NCBI GenBank assembly: GCA_038380795.1
Contig: CM076267.1
Span: 14,243,501-14,307,500 of the forward strand
Length of the DNA stretch: 64,000 bases
Source: Pyrocephalus nanus
Taxonomy: Eukaryota; Chordata; Aves; Passeriformes; Tyrannidae
Reading direction: 5' to 3'
Under the pieces are notes generated by a model, which made no database searches, had not been told where the DNA came from, and saw nothing but the letters and a program-made list of their open reading frames with translations. Below, one piece after another: positions 50,352 to 60,712 of the stretch. Every line of letters starts with the position of its first letter. Position 1 is the first letter of the stretch. Made by a program: the position numbers and the translations under genes.

Positions 50352-50539
50352 TATTTGCAGTGCAAGAAGCAGAACACAACTACCCAGAGATTTGGATGCA
50401 CATAGGTAGAAATCCATGAGCTGTGGATGCTGCCTCAATTAACTGCAAATGGACATGAGTGTCTCAAAGCTCTGGCTTCAGCATCAGCATTTCTCATCTA
50501 AGTGTCCAAATGCCTTGCAGGCATGGCCATTTATAAATG

Positions 50540-50690
50540 CAACACGCATAATTCAAATGGGGAAAGCAAATGTACGAGAGGGGAAAATAGCTCGTGTTTT
50601 TCTCGCATCAATAACAAGGTAATAAAGGAAACCACCTGTGAAGAAAGCCATGATTAATGAAAACAAATACAAGAAATTGGAAATATAAAC
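50540..50690. promoter_or_regulatory. Candidate conserved non-coding element with CpG cluster
   Basis: Four CpGs fall within about 60 bp (50545, 50575, 50593 and 50604) in AT-rich, CpG-poor surroundings. Nearby are a small inverted repeat ACGAG...CTCGT and the words GCATAATTCAAAT, ATCAATAACAAGGTAATAAAGG and CATGATTAATGAAAAC (homeodomain- and SOX-like). No coding or transposon signal is seen. Retained CpGs suggest low germline methylation or constraint. Confidence 0.33.
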
Positions 50691-50795
50691 TATAGCAATA
50701 GGGCTTTAGTTTCAACAATTTAAAAGTTCAGATCTACTTGCAAAGCACAACACAAAAGCTTGTAATATATGGAATAAATGTGGGTAGAGGGGATG

Positions 50796-50826
50796 AAAAA
50801 AATAAAAAATAAAAAATAAAAATAAG
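50796..50826 (+). repeat. (AAAAAT)n simple repeat
   Basis: Runs of A separated by single T (AATAAAAAATAAAAAATAAA) form a short hexamer-type microsatellite. Confidence 0.85.
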
Positions 50827-51489
50827 ATGCACATTGCAGAAACAAAATAACCAACAGGGCTATAGATACTGAGAGATCTCTGCTACAAACATTTGTCTGA
50901 GACATACTCCATTAATTACTTCTGTGGTTTGCAATCTAAAATCCTAAAAATCTGCACGGTCCTTTATTCTGATGCACTGAAGGGCTTGAGGGAAGGCACA
51001 CTCAGTATGAGCACAGCAGGAGCAATAGGATGCCTCCATTCAGTAACATCTGCAGAAGACACTGTGAGGAACTTGGGTGTCTGGTCAAACCTACATGACA
51101 GTCTTAGGGTTTCCTCCCAGTCCCCAGGACTCACTACCCTTCAAGGATGCAGGTGGAAATCTCCAAGACTGCAGACTTCTGCTCTAGTCTGATCTCAGGA
51201 CTCCTCTTTTTGACTCATTTTTAGCCCAATTGCATGAATTTTTGGATTACTTCTTCAAGGAACTGAACATCCCCAGCTCTTAGCAGACCTCTTCGGAACA
51301 GATACCTGTTCATTCAGCCTTTGGGAGGGGAATTAATCATGAAGTGAAACAATTCCCACAGTACTTTGGCATATCTGAGCTGCTCAGCTCCTTTCTCTGA
51401 GGGGCTTTCACAGGCTAAACAGGGCCTGACTGTTAGACGTTAAACAGACATATTTTAAGGGACAATTTCAAAAAGCTGTGGAAAAAATA

Positions 51490-51800
51490 TGGTTGATTTT
51501 TTTAATTTCTTTGATACATACTGTAAAGTCTATTTGATAAAATTAACAGACGTTCACAGAAAATTATGGTGGCAAATAATTATACTGCTTTAATTTCAAC
51601 AGTAATACTTATGTTATAGTAATGGACCACGAAGTGAAATCAAGACCTTGTTGTGATAGATGCTATACAAACATGGAGTGAAAACAATGAATCCCCACCG
51701 TGAAAAATTTACTACTCTTCACTGAAGACAACACGGGTCTTGATAGTGCAATGGCCAATTAGTTACTGCAGTAGCATCTGTTAATTAAAACTTATTAATA
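51490..51800. promoter_or_regulatory. Weak candidate conserved non-coding element
   Basis: The AT-rich block has CAAATAATTATACTGC (near 51573), GCTTTAATTTCAACAG (near 51587), GCCAATTAGTTACTG (near 51753) and TGTTAATTAAAACTTATTAATAG (near 51779). CpGs occur in AACAGACGTTCAC, GGACCACGAAG and CAACACGGG. The homeodomain-like cores could be a by-product of AT richness. Confidence 0.22.
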
Positions 51801-51967
51801 GACAAATCACGAGTCTTTGGACAGTTTCAGATAAAAATGGGTATTCCTTGCTGCCATTGCTTATTGAGCATTTCCAAGTAGCAGTCAGTCCCCAAAGGCA
51901 CCCAAAGCTATGGTTTAATTCTGAGGAGAGTAGTCCTAGGGTGGTGGTAACCATTATTTAAGAGAAA

Positions 51968-52023
51968 ACCAAAAAAAATAAAACAAACAAAAAAACCCAA
52001 ACCAACCAATCAAACAAAAAACC
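51968..52023 (+). repeat. A-rich (CAAA/CCAA)n simple repeat
   Basis: Low-complexity A-rich sequence with ACAAACAAAAAAACCCAAACC and CCAACCAATC units. It is of the same compositional class as 10440-10487. Confidence 0.82.
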
Positions 52024-53912
52024 GCACAATATTGTGTTCTTGCAGAGAGAAGTGTGGGGGAAATACCTTCTCTCTGAGAAAAGCACTTGCATCTTCCTGA
52101 GCTCAGAATCCATTATGAGATACTTTTGTCCTCATTTAGGAGAAATCTGTATTTAGCTTTCTCAGGAATATTTCATGGTCACAAAAAAGGCCATCCTAGT
52201 TTTTTAATTTTAGAAAAGAACTCTAGCTAATTCTGCCAGGTCTAAAAATTTTGTGCTAATGAAGTTTGAAACCTTTTCTTTTTCTCAGAGTATCACTGTC
52301 TTAAGTCAGTTATTGTTTTCATGACAAATCCCCAATAAACACCTTCAATTATTCTACCATCTCAGAAACATGTTTAACAGCATTCTTAGCACATTCATTT
52401 CCCTGCTGATATGGTTCTACAACATCACTTTACAAGATTATTATATTGTTTGTCTCTGGTTGGTGTTTTAAGTGTGAATAAAAATATGCCAAGATATCAC
52501 TCCAGATGGTTAGTCCTGACAGCTTGTCAAAAACACAGGCGTGTGGAGTTTACATGGCCACAAAACATAACCCTATCAGTAAGGAAACTGTCTGGCTGGA
52601 ACAAAGGCTGGTGATCAGCTTGAAAAGAGAGAATTGTTTTTCCACTTCTTACTGCAGAAGACATTTGGAAGGAACATTACCAGGCTGTAAATCTTGATTT
52701 TTGACATTCGTTTACATGTGGATTTTCAACCACTGCTTTAGTACAAAAACCACTTTTAAAAAAAAATATCAAAAGAAAAGGGGAAAGGGGAAAGATATGT
52801 AAAATAAAGCAAAGCAGAAAACTCTGTAGGAGCAGTTCTTAAAATTACTTAAGTGGAAGAAGGACTAAAGATTCAGTCTAACTTCCCAGTTTTGATCTTG
52901 AAATAAAATAAAAGGTGTACTGGAGTCAGATAAAGACAGACACTGGTTAGCAATGGTTTTACAGTCATGCAGTTCAGTTGGGACTGTGTTTATGTAACAA
53001 GGAACAGATTTGGACATGAAGAACTTGGTGTACAGTGCTCATATCATAGAATGGTGATGGAGAGGCAGAGGAAGGTAAAATGTGGCATTTGTAACCTACA
53101 GCACTGAACAGGCAGAAGGACCCAAAACCTTCTAGATAAGCCACAGGCTGCATGACGCCTATGCCTAGAAGAAAATCTGATTCCTTTCGACACAGCAGCC
53201 CTACTTTGCCCCTATCTCTCTTACATTTAAGGGTAAGGGCTGTGACCACGCTGTCTGCACACGTCTACATGCTGTCACACACACCCCCCCTGTGAACAGA
53301 GGACAGGAGTTTAAAAAGTGTTTCTTCATTAAACGCAACTCTTGGGAAAGCTGTGTTCTGTTGTTTACTCCTGCAGGACTACTTGGGTTGTCCAAGTGAT
53401 AGTAGGGGAGACAAGAACTTCTAGGTAAATTTCCATAGCGCCTTTTCTCTTGGTTGATTCAAGAATCATATGAAAGAGCTATTCTTACTTGCTTCTCTCT
53501 GACCCTATTTATTCCCATGAGCAAAAACCACATATGAATGTGAAAAATACCAGTGTGATTTACATTTCTGTTAAGTGGCTCATTTCGTGTGGTCCCAAAG
53601 CTTTTGCTTGGATTTCAAAGGCAGCAGAACTGGCTGCCAGTGTCTGCAAAGGGAGTACAAAAATAACCCTTAATTCAAACCCACTATGATCACTGAGGCT
53701 TGTAACCATCAGCTATGACATATTTACATCTTCCATTGCCAGCATGTTCAACAACATGAGTGACATATTTACTCATCACAATATAAAAAAAAAAATCAAA
53801 TAGCTTGTTTAGCTGAGCATATAAGAGAGGAGGCAGTTGATCAAACCCTACCTCACATCAAAAATTATCCCTAAAGAGGTGTGAAAGGGATAGAGATAAA
53901 GCTGTCACCTCC

Positions 53913-53952
53913 CAGACAGTCTGTCTGCTGTAACAGGGGCTGTCAGACAGAC
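53913..53952 (+). repeat. Inverted repeat of GTCTGTCTG / CAGACAGAC
   Basis: GTCTGTCTG (53919-53927) pairs with CAGACAGAC (53944-53952) across a 16-nt loop. CAGACAG-T-CTGTCTG at 53913-53927 is a competing tight hairpin. CAGAC words are also SMAD-like half-sites, but nothing else supports a regulatory reading. Confidence 0.75.
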
Positions 53953-55589
53953 AGGTTTGAAAACATCAATGGCAATGAATTGCAAAAGGGATTCTGATGC
54001 ACTGGAAAACTCAGGCAACTTCTGCAGCCTGCTCACTGTGGTCCCATGGGGTGGAAGGTGGTGTCCTTTATAATTGTTTCTCTTGAGGCACAGTAAGATC
54101 CTGGATTTTACTGAGCTGCAAATGCTCAGAACTCCTCAGAATACGCACATGAGTGGAAATGATGGCATTACTACAGCTCATCAAGTTACCATCTGTCAGT
54201 GAAGACGTTGAGGCACCAGGAGTGACCTTGTGAACACTCCTAACCTGCCCCCATTAGAAAGGAAAATGGAACATAAACCACGGTAGTTTAAGTTAATACG
54301 CTACATTTTACAGCCAACCATGAACGTGTGCCCAGTCAGTCACACTGGGTCTGCTGATAGACAAGGACTTGATACATTGCAGCAAGGTAAATGCTTTCCA
54401 TCACGTACTTTTGTCCTCAGCCTCAGTCCATCTATCATTTATCAAAGCTATTGAGCCCTATACCTGATAATTTTCATTTCCTAAACAGGTCATATCCAAC
54501 ACCTACAAAACCACCCCTCTTCAGAGAAAATTAAGCCTGTGTATCACACACTGTCACCTTGTACTACAGTCTGAGCAATATTAATTCACTAATTCATTAA
54601 TTCACTAGATTTTAGACAGCACTGCCTATACAATTTCCAACAGTCATTGGAGCAGAAGTCTACAGCTGACACATGACTGGACGTGCATCATCACAAGTAT
54701 CAATGGCAGAGGCATTAACTGCATCACACACAGATGGCCTTGGACTACAGGCACAACATGCTGTTACAGCTTACGTTGTTTTGCAAAAGTCTAGCAGAGA
54801 AGTTCTTATCTCATTCAAAAGCTGAAGGGTTTCCTCAGCTCATGCTGAGGAAACTCATGCCCACAGCTCTCACTTACTTGCCAAGTGCTATAACTCTTCA
54901 GCTCACAGGAGGGAGGAAGAAGGCTCCTGTGTGGAGGAAGGTGGTCTTCTAAACTGAACCTTAGGTTAAAAATCTGGATCTGCTCTTCAATCACAAATAG
55001 GTGTCATCCACTGACTCTTCTCTGCCAATATGGTTTTCAGTAAGGAACAAAGTCTGTATTGCTGCCCTGAAAAGCACAACTATGCAGTCCCGGCCCTGGC
55101 AGTGTTTTCAGCAAATGGGCAACACCTCACCCAGAGCAATACTGTAAAACTTGGCCTGCATTTAGTGGGGTGTTTCTCCTGAAACAAGGAACTTTCCATG
55201 GGCAGTGAAGGAAGAAGAATATTGAACTGATCTGGGCTTTACCCAAAAAGAAAGAGACCAAAGCTGAACATATCAGCTACTGCTCCAGCTGCTGAAAACC
55301 TCTTGCAAACTCTCTTCTTTTCCTACCTCCCAGTAAGATGCATTTATTTGCATGATTATATTCTCTAAAACCTTGAAAAATTGTAACTTGGCCCACTGCT
55401 GACAGTTTTTCACTGCTCACTGCATACAGATGCTCTTCTACCTAAATCAATTACATGGTGTCACCGCTTGGATTTCTGATTTTGGTGCTGTTGCTTTTTT
55501 CCTGATAAAGCTTTCTGTTCACCTGTGCCATATGCCGCCTTGAATTTATGCTGCTGTGTTTTGTTAAAGCTCAGATTTTCCTTTGCCAT

Positions 55590-55760
55590 TAAAAGAAAAA
55601 TAGAACATTTTAAATGGACTGTGAAATAAGGTAAAGAAAAGTTTAATTGTGCTAAAATCAATTCAGTGGAGTGGCTTTATTAATAGTTATTGCACTCTGC
55701 ATCACAATGTTTATTAAATATTGTGTATTTTGGAAACTGAACTATTTTGTGCTGCAGTTA
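55590..55760. promoter_or_regulatory. Candidate conserved non-coding element
   Basis: The block contains GTTTAATTGTGC (near 55639), TTTATTAATAGTTATTGC (near 55677), CATCACAATGTTTATTAAATATTG (near 55701, ACAAT SOX-like and TGTTTATT forkhead-like) and GCAGTTAAATTG (near 55756). No coding or transposon signal is present. Candidate only. Confidence 0.27.
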
Positions 55761-57027
55761 AATTGTACTTCAGCAAGCAACCAGTTCCCACTTCATGCGA
55801 GATTTAGAGAGACATGTTTTTTGTTCATTGATAGACATTACTGAAAACATAGAAATCATCTTGCTGGAGAAAATTATGGATGATTTAGTACAGTATCCTG
55901 TCCCTGGCACAAAATCTGGTACCAAATTCTCAGGAGGAAAATTTAAGGGAATTCCCAGTTGACAATTTTGCATTACCTTACCTAACTCCTACCCATTAAA
56001 CGCAGGCTTATGTCATGATTCATAAACTTTTATACTTATTTTTCACTTCCATGAATCAATTTATATAATTTTGAAACCTATATAAAGAACTTATATGTTT
56101 TTTCATTTGCGCTGGAAAGCTATGTTAGTATATCTTCAAGCAATGAATTGCATAGCTTTATTATATGCATTGAAAATAGTAATTCTTTTTTTCCCCCCTC
56201 AAATGACTAACTTCATTTGCTTGTTTGTTTTGGAATAATCAAGACATCTCAGGCATAAGTCAACACCTTATTGTAACTATACTCATATCAATCAGAATAA
56301 AAAGTTCTTACCCTGTGGCAAAGACCATTTTCCTTTTCACTTCCCGACATCACTTTCCTCATGTGTGTCCCTCCATTTTCATGTTCTCAAACAAGACAAC
56401 CTCATTTTCACCTCATTTTCACATTCAGAACCCTCAGCATGGACTTCACAGTCCTTTGTAAAGGATCAGCTAAAATGGGATCAAAGCTAAATGAGCCTTG
56501 GCCCATCCTGAATGTCCATGCTTTTGATCACCTAAAGAAAGACTGGTTTAAACCTATATTTTATATCTTAATTTGCACCTGATCCTGAAAAATTATCACT
56601 CTGTGAAAGATTACTTGAACTCTCTAGTGTCTGCTTCACCCTAGAGCCAGTACAAAAAGTCATTAATTTTTATCTTTTACAACTGAAGTCAATGACTTTC
56701 AACTAAGACAGAGACTAGTGCTTCCAATCACTCACCTGAAAATACTGCCTCTTTTTCGAGCTCTAGCTAAGGAATATATACACATTTCTTGGGTTCCTGT
56801 GTAGTGAAATATTTATTGATCCTTAGGTGGAAGTGGGTTCTCATAGGGAAGGATTCCTCTGAGAGAAAGACTAAATATGTAACAAATACAGCTTCAGCTT
56901 CAAAGATTGGTGAAGCTACTGGCTGCTGAGAATGGTGATAATTTAGGAATATCTCTTTCTGTACTTCCTTTTTGCCTCTTTCTTATCAGGATAGTCTCCT
57001 AGGGGAAAATACTTGCGTGGCTATACT
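55761..57027. other. Intergenic or intronic DNA, no gene seen
   Basis: Unique AT-rich sequence. A faint similarity at 55876-55915 (TAGTACAGTATCCTGTCCCTGGC) to an old vertebrate interspersed repeat could be a relic but is too short to call. Short frames are unrecognised. Confidence 0.5.
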
Positions 57028-57050
57028 GGGGGTGGGAGGCAGGGGTGGGG
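57028..57050 (+). other. G-quadruplex motif
   Basis: GGGGG-T-GGG-AGGCA-GGGG-T-GGGG satisfies the usual pattern of four G-tracts of at least three G with loops of 1, 5 and 1 nt. The motif is isolated in AT-rich DNA. There is no promoter, CpG island or transcript evidence next to it. Confidence 0.75.
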
Positions 57051-57913
57051 TGCATTGAGTATGTAGTTGTGCCTCTGTTGATCAGTGCCCTGTTTCCCAA
57101 AGAACTTTTCACTTCTTGGCCAATTTAAACACAATTTGAGAAAGATATTAATTGTTTCCAGAAGTAAACAAAAGGAAGATCCTAGCTCCCCTACTTTTCT
57201 TTACACCCTTCGCTTTTTCTTTGCTCTCCCCAGCTTGCTCTCTTCCTGTATCTCTGCCCCTCTTCCATTTCCTGCAAGTGACAAGGACCACTTCTGTCTG
57301 TGCTGCCCATAAGTTTTAGGAAAATAAAACAGCCTGGAAAATGAAACAGAGTGTGCAAATAATATAAGTTAAAGAAAAATTTTCATATAACTGAATCCAC
57401 AATGATTCCTTGCTGAAAATTGTAGGTGACAATGTTTGGTGAGCAATTGTACAGCTCATCAGACTCAGTTAGCACTCAAGTCTATTCAAGACTCAGAAAC
57501 CATCCACCCATTCTAAGTTACAGTACGGATTTTATTATGTCATTGATCTTCATAAAATTCTAGTACCTTCCACATAAAGTTAATTGGCAATCATGAATTG
57601 TCTGGTACATGCACAATATGTCTTCACAATGAATTAAGAATGTTTCACGTCTGATTTGGTTTCTATATGTCATTTACTAGCTTCAGATCTTTAGTGCATC
57701 TGAGATAATCTTGTGGCAAGGAGTATAAGAGCCATTCCTGCCCAGGTAGAAAGGTTTTATCAAAGAAAAAAGATTTCCAAATTTGCTAGATTCAGCTGAT
57801 CCATACAGTTGGCAAGCATGTGAGAGGTTTTCCTGATCTGAAATCTAAAAGACCATCCTGTTTTTCATTTTACGTCCCCAATATTTGTACCTCTATTATG
57901 ATTTGAACCTACC

Positions 57914-57934
57914 AAAAAAAAAAAAAAAAAAAAA
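57914..57934 (+). repeat. A21 homopolymer
   Basis: Twenty-one consecutive A after CTACC. No gene-like body is recognised upstream. Confidence 0.88.
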
Positions 57935-58146
57935 GATCACAAAGGAAAGTTAAAAATTGCCTAAATTCCATAAGGCATTGCCTTGTTCATTTTATCTCAT
58001 TTCCCATCTGCTATCTATTCTCTTATCTTTAGGATATAGAGAGGTTTCCCCCATGGACCTTTGCTTCCTATATTTGTTTATCACCAGGACTCCAATGCTG
58101 AGTGTGGATTTTGACAACTTGGTGCATAAATGTGCAGTACAACTGG

Positions 58147-58202
58147 AAAAAAAAAAAAAAAACAACAAACCAAACCAAAAAAAAAAAAAAAAAAAAAAAA
58201 AA
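58147..58202 (+). repeat. Compound A-rich repeat
   Basis: Sixteen A, then CAACAAACCAAACC, then 26 A. It lies about 210 bp downstream of the A21 run at 57914. Two long A-tracts so close together may mark independent expansions. No retrocopy body is recognised. Confidence 0.88.
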
Positions 58203-58942
58203 TATCTAGACTATAGGTTCTGGAACTGATCAAGGTCCTGTGGTTCTCAGGGTCTGGTAACTCATAAGATCCTAACTCCAAAAACTCGTTTATGAAATGC
58301 AAGGCCAAGTGAGATAATTGTGTTGCATCAAAATTCCGGAAATATTTTCAAAAGCAGAAAGGACCCTATGATGTGGATATTAGGGAAGCCTTTTGCTTTT
58401 CCTTAGGAAAGCTGTGAGATTCATTTCTTGAAAAGTATTTAATAACTTGTGCAAATACCTGTCAGATGATGGCCTAAGTGTAGTTTATTCTACTGTCTTG
58501 CAGTCAGAAGAATGTGGTGACTTATGCAGGTAGCATCCAGTTGCACATGTCTGAAGTGCCGTGAAAAGCCAGAAATGCAGTTATAGTCATGTCTCCCTCA
58601 CAGTCCTATAACCTTGTCACTTCTGTGTGACAGCAGAAATCAGGAATATATAAACACACTATTCCTGTGAAACCCTAACCTTCATCCCTTTGGGTCATAA
58701 AGCAAATGTCTTTTGCCATTCTCAAATTCTTTCTGATATTTTATTCCCAAAAGCAAAGTTTGGACCCAGAGCTGAGAGGAAGTTGGAGACCTCATAAGCA
58801 GCTTGTATATTCAAGGTTTTAATTTTTTTTTTTAAATTGTTCAAATTCTTCATTGATAGTTGGGTCCCAAACTAAGTAATACACAGATTAATAGAAACCA
58901 GCAAGAATATTCATGGATCCAGGCTCCATTATATATTGATTC

Positions 58943-58961
58943 AGAGTCAGATTCTGACTCT
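58943..58961 (+). repeat. Compact palindrome, 9-bp arms
   Basis: AGAGTCAGA-T-TCTGACTCT forms perfect 9-bp arms around a single base. TGACTC is an AP-1-like core, present in both orientations. Confidence 0.8.
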
Positions 58962-59020
58962 TGATGAGGAATTAGTGCTAAAGTGTGAGATTTTTCAGAA
59001 AAGCTAAAGGATGCTGCTCC

Positions 59021-59041
59021 TACCCAGTGTCCCACTGGGTA
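59021..59041 (+). repeat. Inverted repeat, 9-bp arms, 3-nt loop
   Basis: TACCCAGTG-TCC-CACTGGGTA is a perfect 9-bp-arm hairpin lying 60 bp after the palindrome at 58943-58961. Function unknown. Confidence 0.82.
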
Positions 59042-59189
59042 AGGCAGCCTTATTATTAAGTACCTTAAGAGACAGAGAAAAATGTTCCACTTTTAATGAA
59101 GAAGAAGAGATAGTGCAAAATAGTTTACTAAATTTCAGCCATGGCATTTAAACCTATTCATGTGATTCAAAGTCATTTACTTCCCCTGA

Positions 59190-59330
59190 AGTTTCCTGAC
59201 AAGAACATATATTTCCCTGGAAATGTAGCATACTAAAGCCATTGTAAATAAACGGCATGAAAAATAGTGCTTTTATTTACATTATGATTTACCAGTCTTA
59301 GGCCCTTATCAATCTAGGCTCCCTGTATGC
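59190..59330. promoter_or_regulatory. Candidate regulatory block with paired forkhead-like sites
   Basis: TGTAAATAAA (59243-59252) and its exact complement TTTATTTACA (59272-59281) form a 10-bp inverted repeat around a 19-nt spacer. Each arm matches the forkhead-type GTAAAYA core. The sequence around them (ATTTCCCTGGAAATG near 59210, a STAT-like near-palindrome) adds to the regulatory texture. The role and target are inferred. Confidence 0.33.
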
Positions 59331-59647
59331 TTGCTACAAGGCTGAACATGAATCAATGCTTTCTCTGTGTGTTTCTTCAAAGCCTTATGAAAATCACTTT
59401 CTGATCATGGGAACAGCTGTTAAACTTCATACATTGTAGTTACTTCCTAGTAGGTGGCAGTAAGGAAAGGAAACCACATTCTAAATAGATTTTATTGACA
59501 TACATGTACAATATATACCCACGTTGCTCTCTGTTGGCAATATCTAAAAACATCAACTTGCAATTGGATACAAGTTGAATCGCTGTTCATACTAGAATAA
59601 AATGGAGATGTGGCTCATACACCCATGGTCTTGATGACTGCTCGTTG

Positions 59648-59738
59648 GATGTGCCTTGAAACAGTAACTCCATTTTGATTTTGGCACATCTACATCTACT
59701 TTGTCCCTGTAAAACGGTGAAACTATACAAAGTAGATG
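59648..59738 (+). repeat. Two adjacent inverted repeats
   Basis: GATGTGCC (59648-59655) pairs with GGCACATC (59683-59690), arms 8 bp, loop 27 nt. Two bases later CATCTACTTTGT (59693-59704) pairs with ACAAAGTAGATG (59727-59738), arms 12 bp, loop 22 nt. The region could fold as a double hairpin in RNA or be the ends of a short inverted-repeat element. I do not recognise the family. Confidence 0.75.
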
Positions 59739-60696
59739 GGTCTGATTATTCCACTTGAAGAGAAATCAAATTGTCTTTCTTGGCATGATACAGCTGTAAT
59801 TTAAAGGAAGTATATTTTAAATTGAGCTCTACAAATTTATAGAGAAAGGAAGTTATGTTTTCACCAATAAGTGTTAATTTTTGTTAAGTTAATATAAAAA
59901 CAATGTGATAACACTACGATTTTAGCAGAAAGAGATGTCAAAAATCTTTGGGAAGTTCCAAAGCAGTGCTTGTGTAAGAAACCAATAAAGGAAAAAAATC
60001 TACATCCTACCCAAAGTCAGACTTCCCTCATGCCCAGTTCTAAGTAGAGAAATAATAAGATATATAATGCACTCAAGAAATTGTCATCTAAATGGCAAAG
60101 ACAAAGGAAATGTTGATATTATCTCCTTAATAAGAAAATGAAAAGTAAATTGACCAAACCACAGAAGTGAGAGCCAGCTATGAACTGAACTGAACTCTCC
60201 TGAGTGCCAGAGTAACACTGAACTGCTCCATGAAGGGAAGCTGGCAATAAGCAAGTTAAAAAAGGCAGAAATTCTAACAATAGAGTCCCTCATTGTTGTC
60301 TTTAAATGTAATTAGAGTTTCCTGTTCAATTTGTATTTTAACATGACAATAAATCCATCGATTTTTTGTCCTTTGCTCTATATCCTGTTCTGGACTACCA
60401 GAAATTTCAAATGGACTCTCAGGACTGTGCAGGTTTCTTCATGCCCACTTTGCCTTCAGCATTTCCTGTACTCACCCAAATTGCCTTTCTTTGCCCAGAT
60501 GATACAGTTGTCTGCATTAAGGTAATAGATAAAACAGATGTCAGGAAGGAGAACATCTACAAATATGAGCAACATTTACTTTCCCTTGTTTCTTGAAGAT
60601 ATCCCATTTGTGTCTATCCTATTTCAGGGTATCATTAGTGCATCCCAATGGTATTCAAACCTCTAGCTGTAGAGACTGTTATGATCAAAATCCTTC

Positions 60697-60712
60697 TTTT
60701 TTTTTTTTTTTT
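60697..60712 (+). repeat. T16 homopolymer
   Basis: Sixteen consecutive T in unique sequence. Confidence 0.88.

Larger units (their letters stand above)
51801..55589. other. Intergenic or intronic DNA, no gene seen
   Basis: No supported gene. It contains the A-rich repeat at 51968-52023, a 7-C run near 53284-53290 and an inverted repeat at 53913-53952. Short frames are unrecognised. Confidence 0.55.
57051..59189. other. Intergenic or intronic DNA, no gene seen
   Basis: About 2.1 kb with no supported gene. It includes A21 at 57914-57934, a compound A-rich repeat at 58147-58202, and two compact inverted repeats at 58943-58961 and 59021-59041. Confidence 0.55.

Noticed and set aside
50220..50438. 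Lys-rich minus-strand frame
   Set aside because: The Lys run is the T-rich tract read in reverse; no protein support.
58081..58308. Phe-rich minus-strand frame and Lys-rich plus-strand frame
   Set aside because: Both are products of the compound A-rich repeat at 58147-58202.
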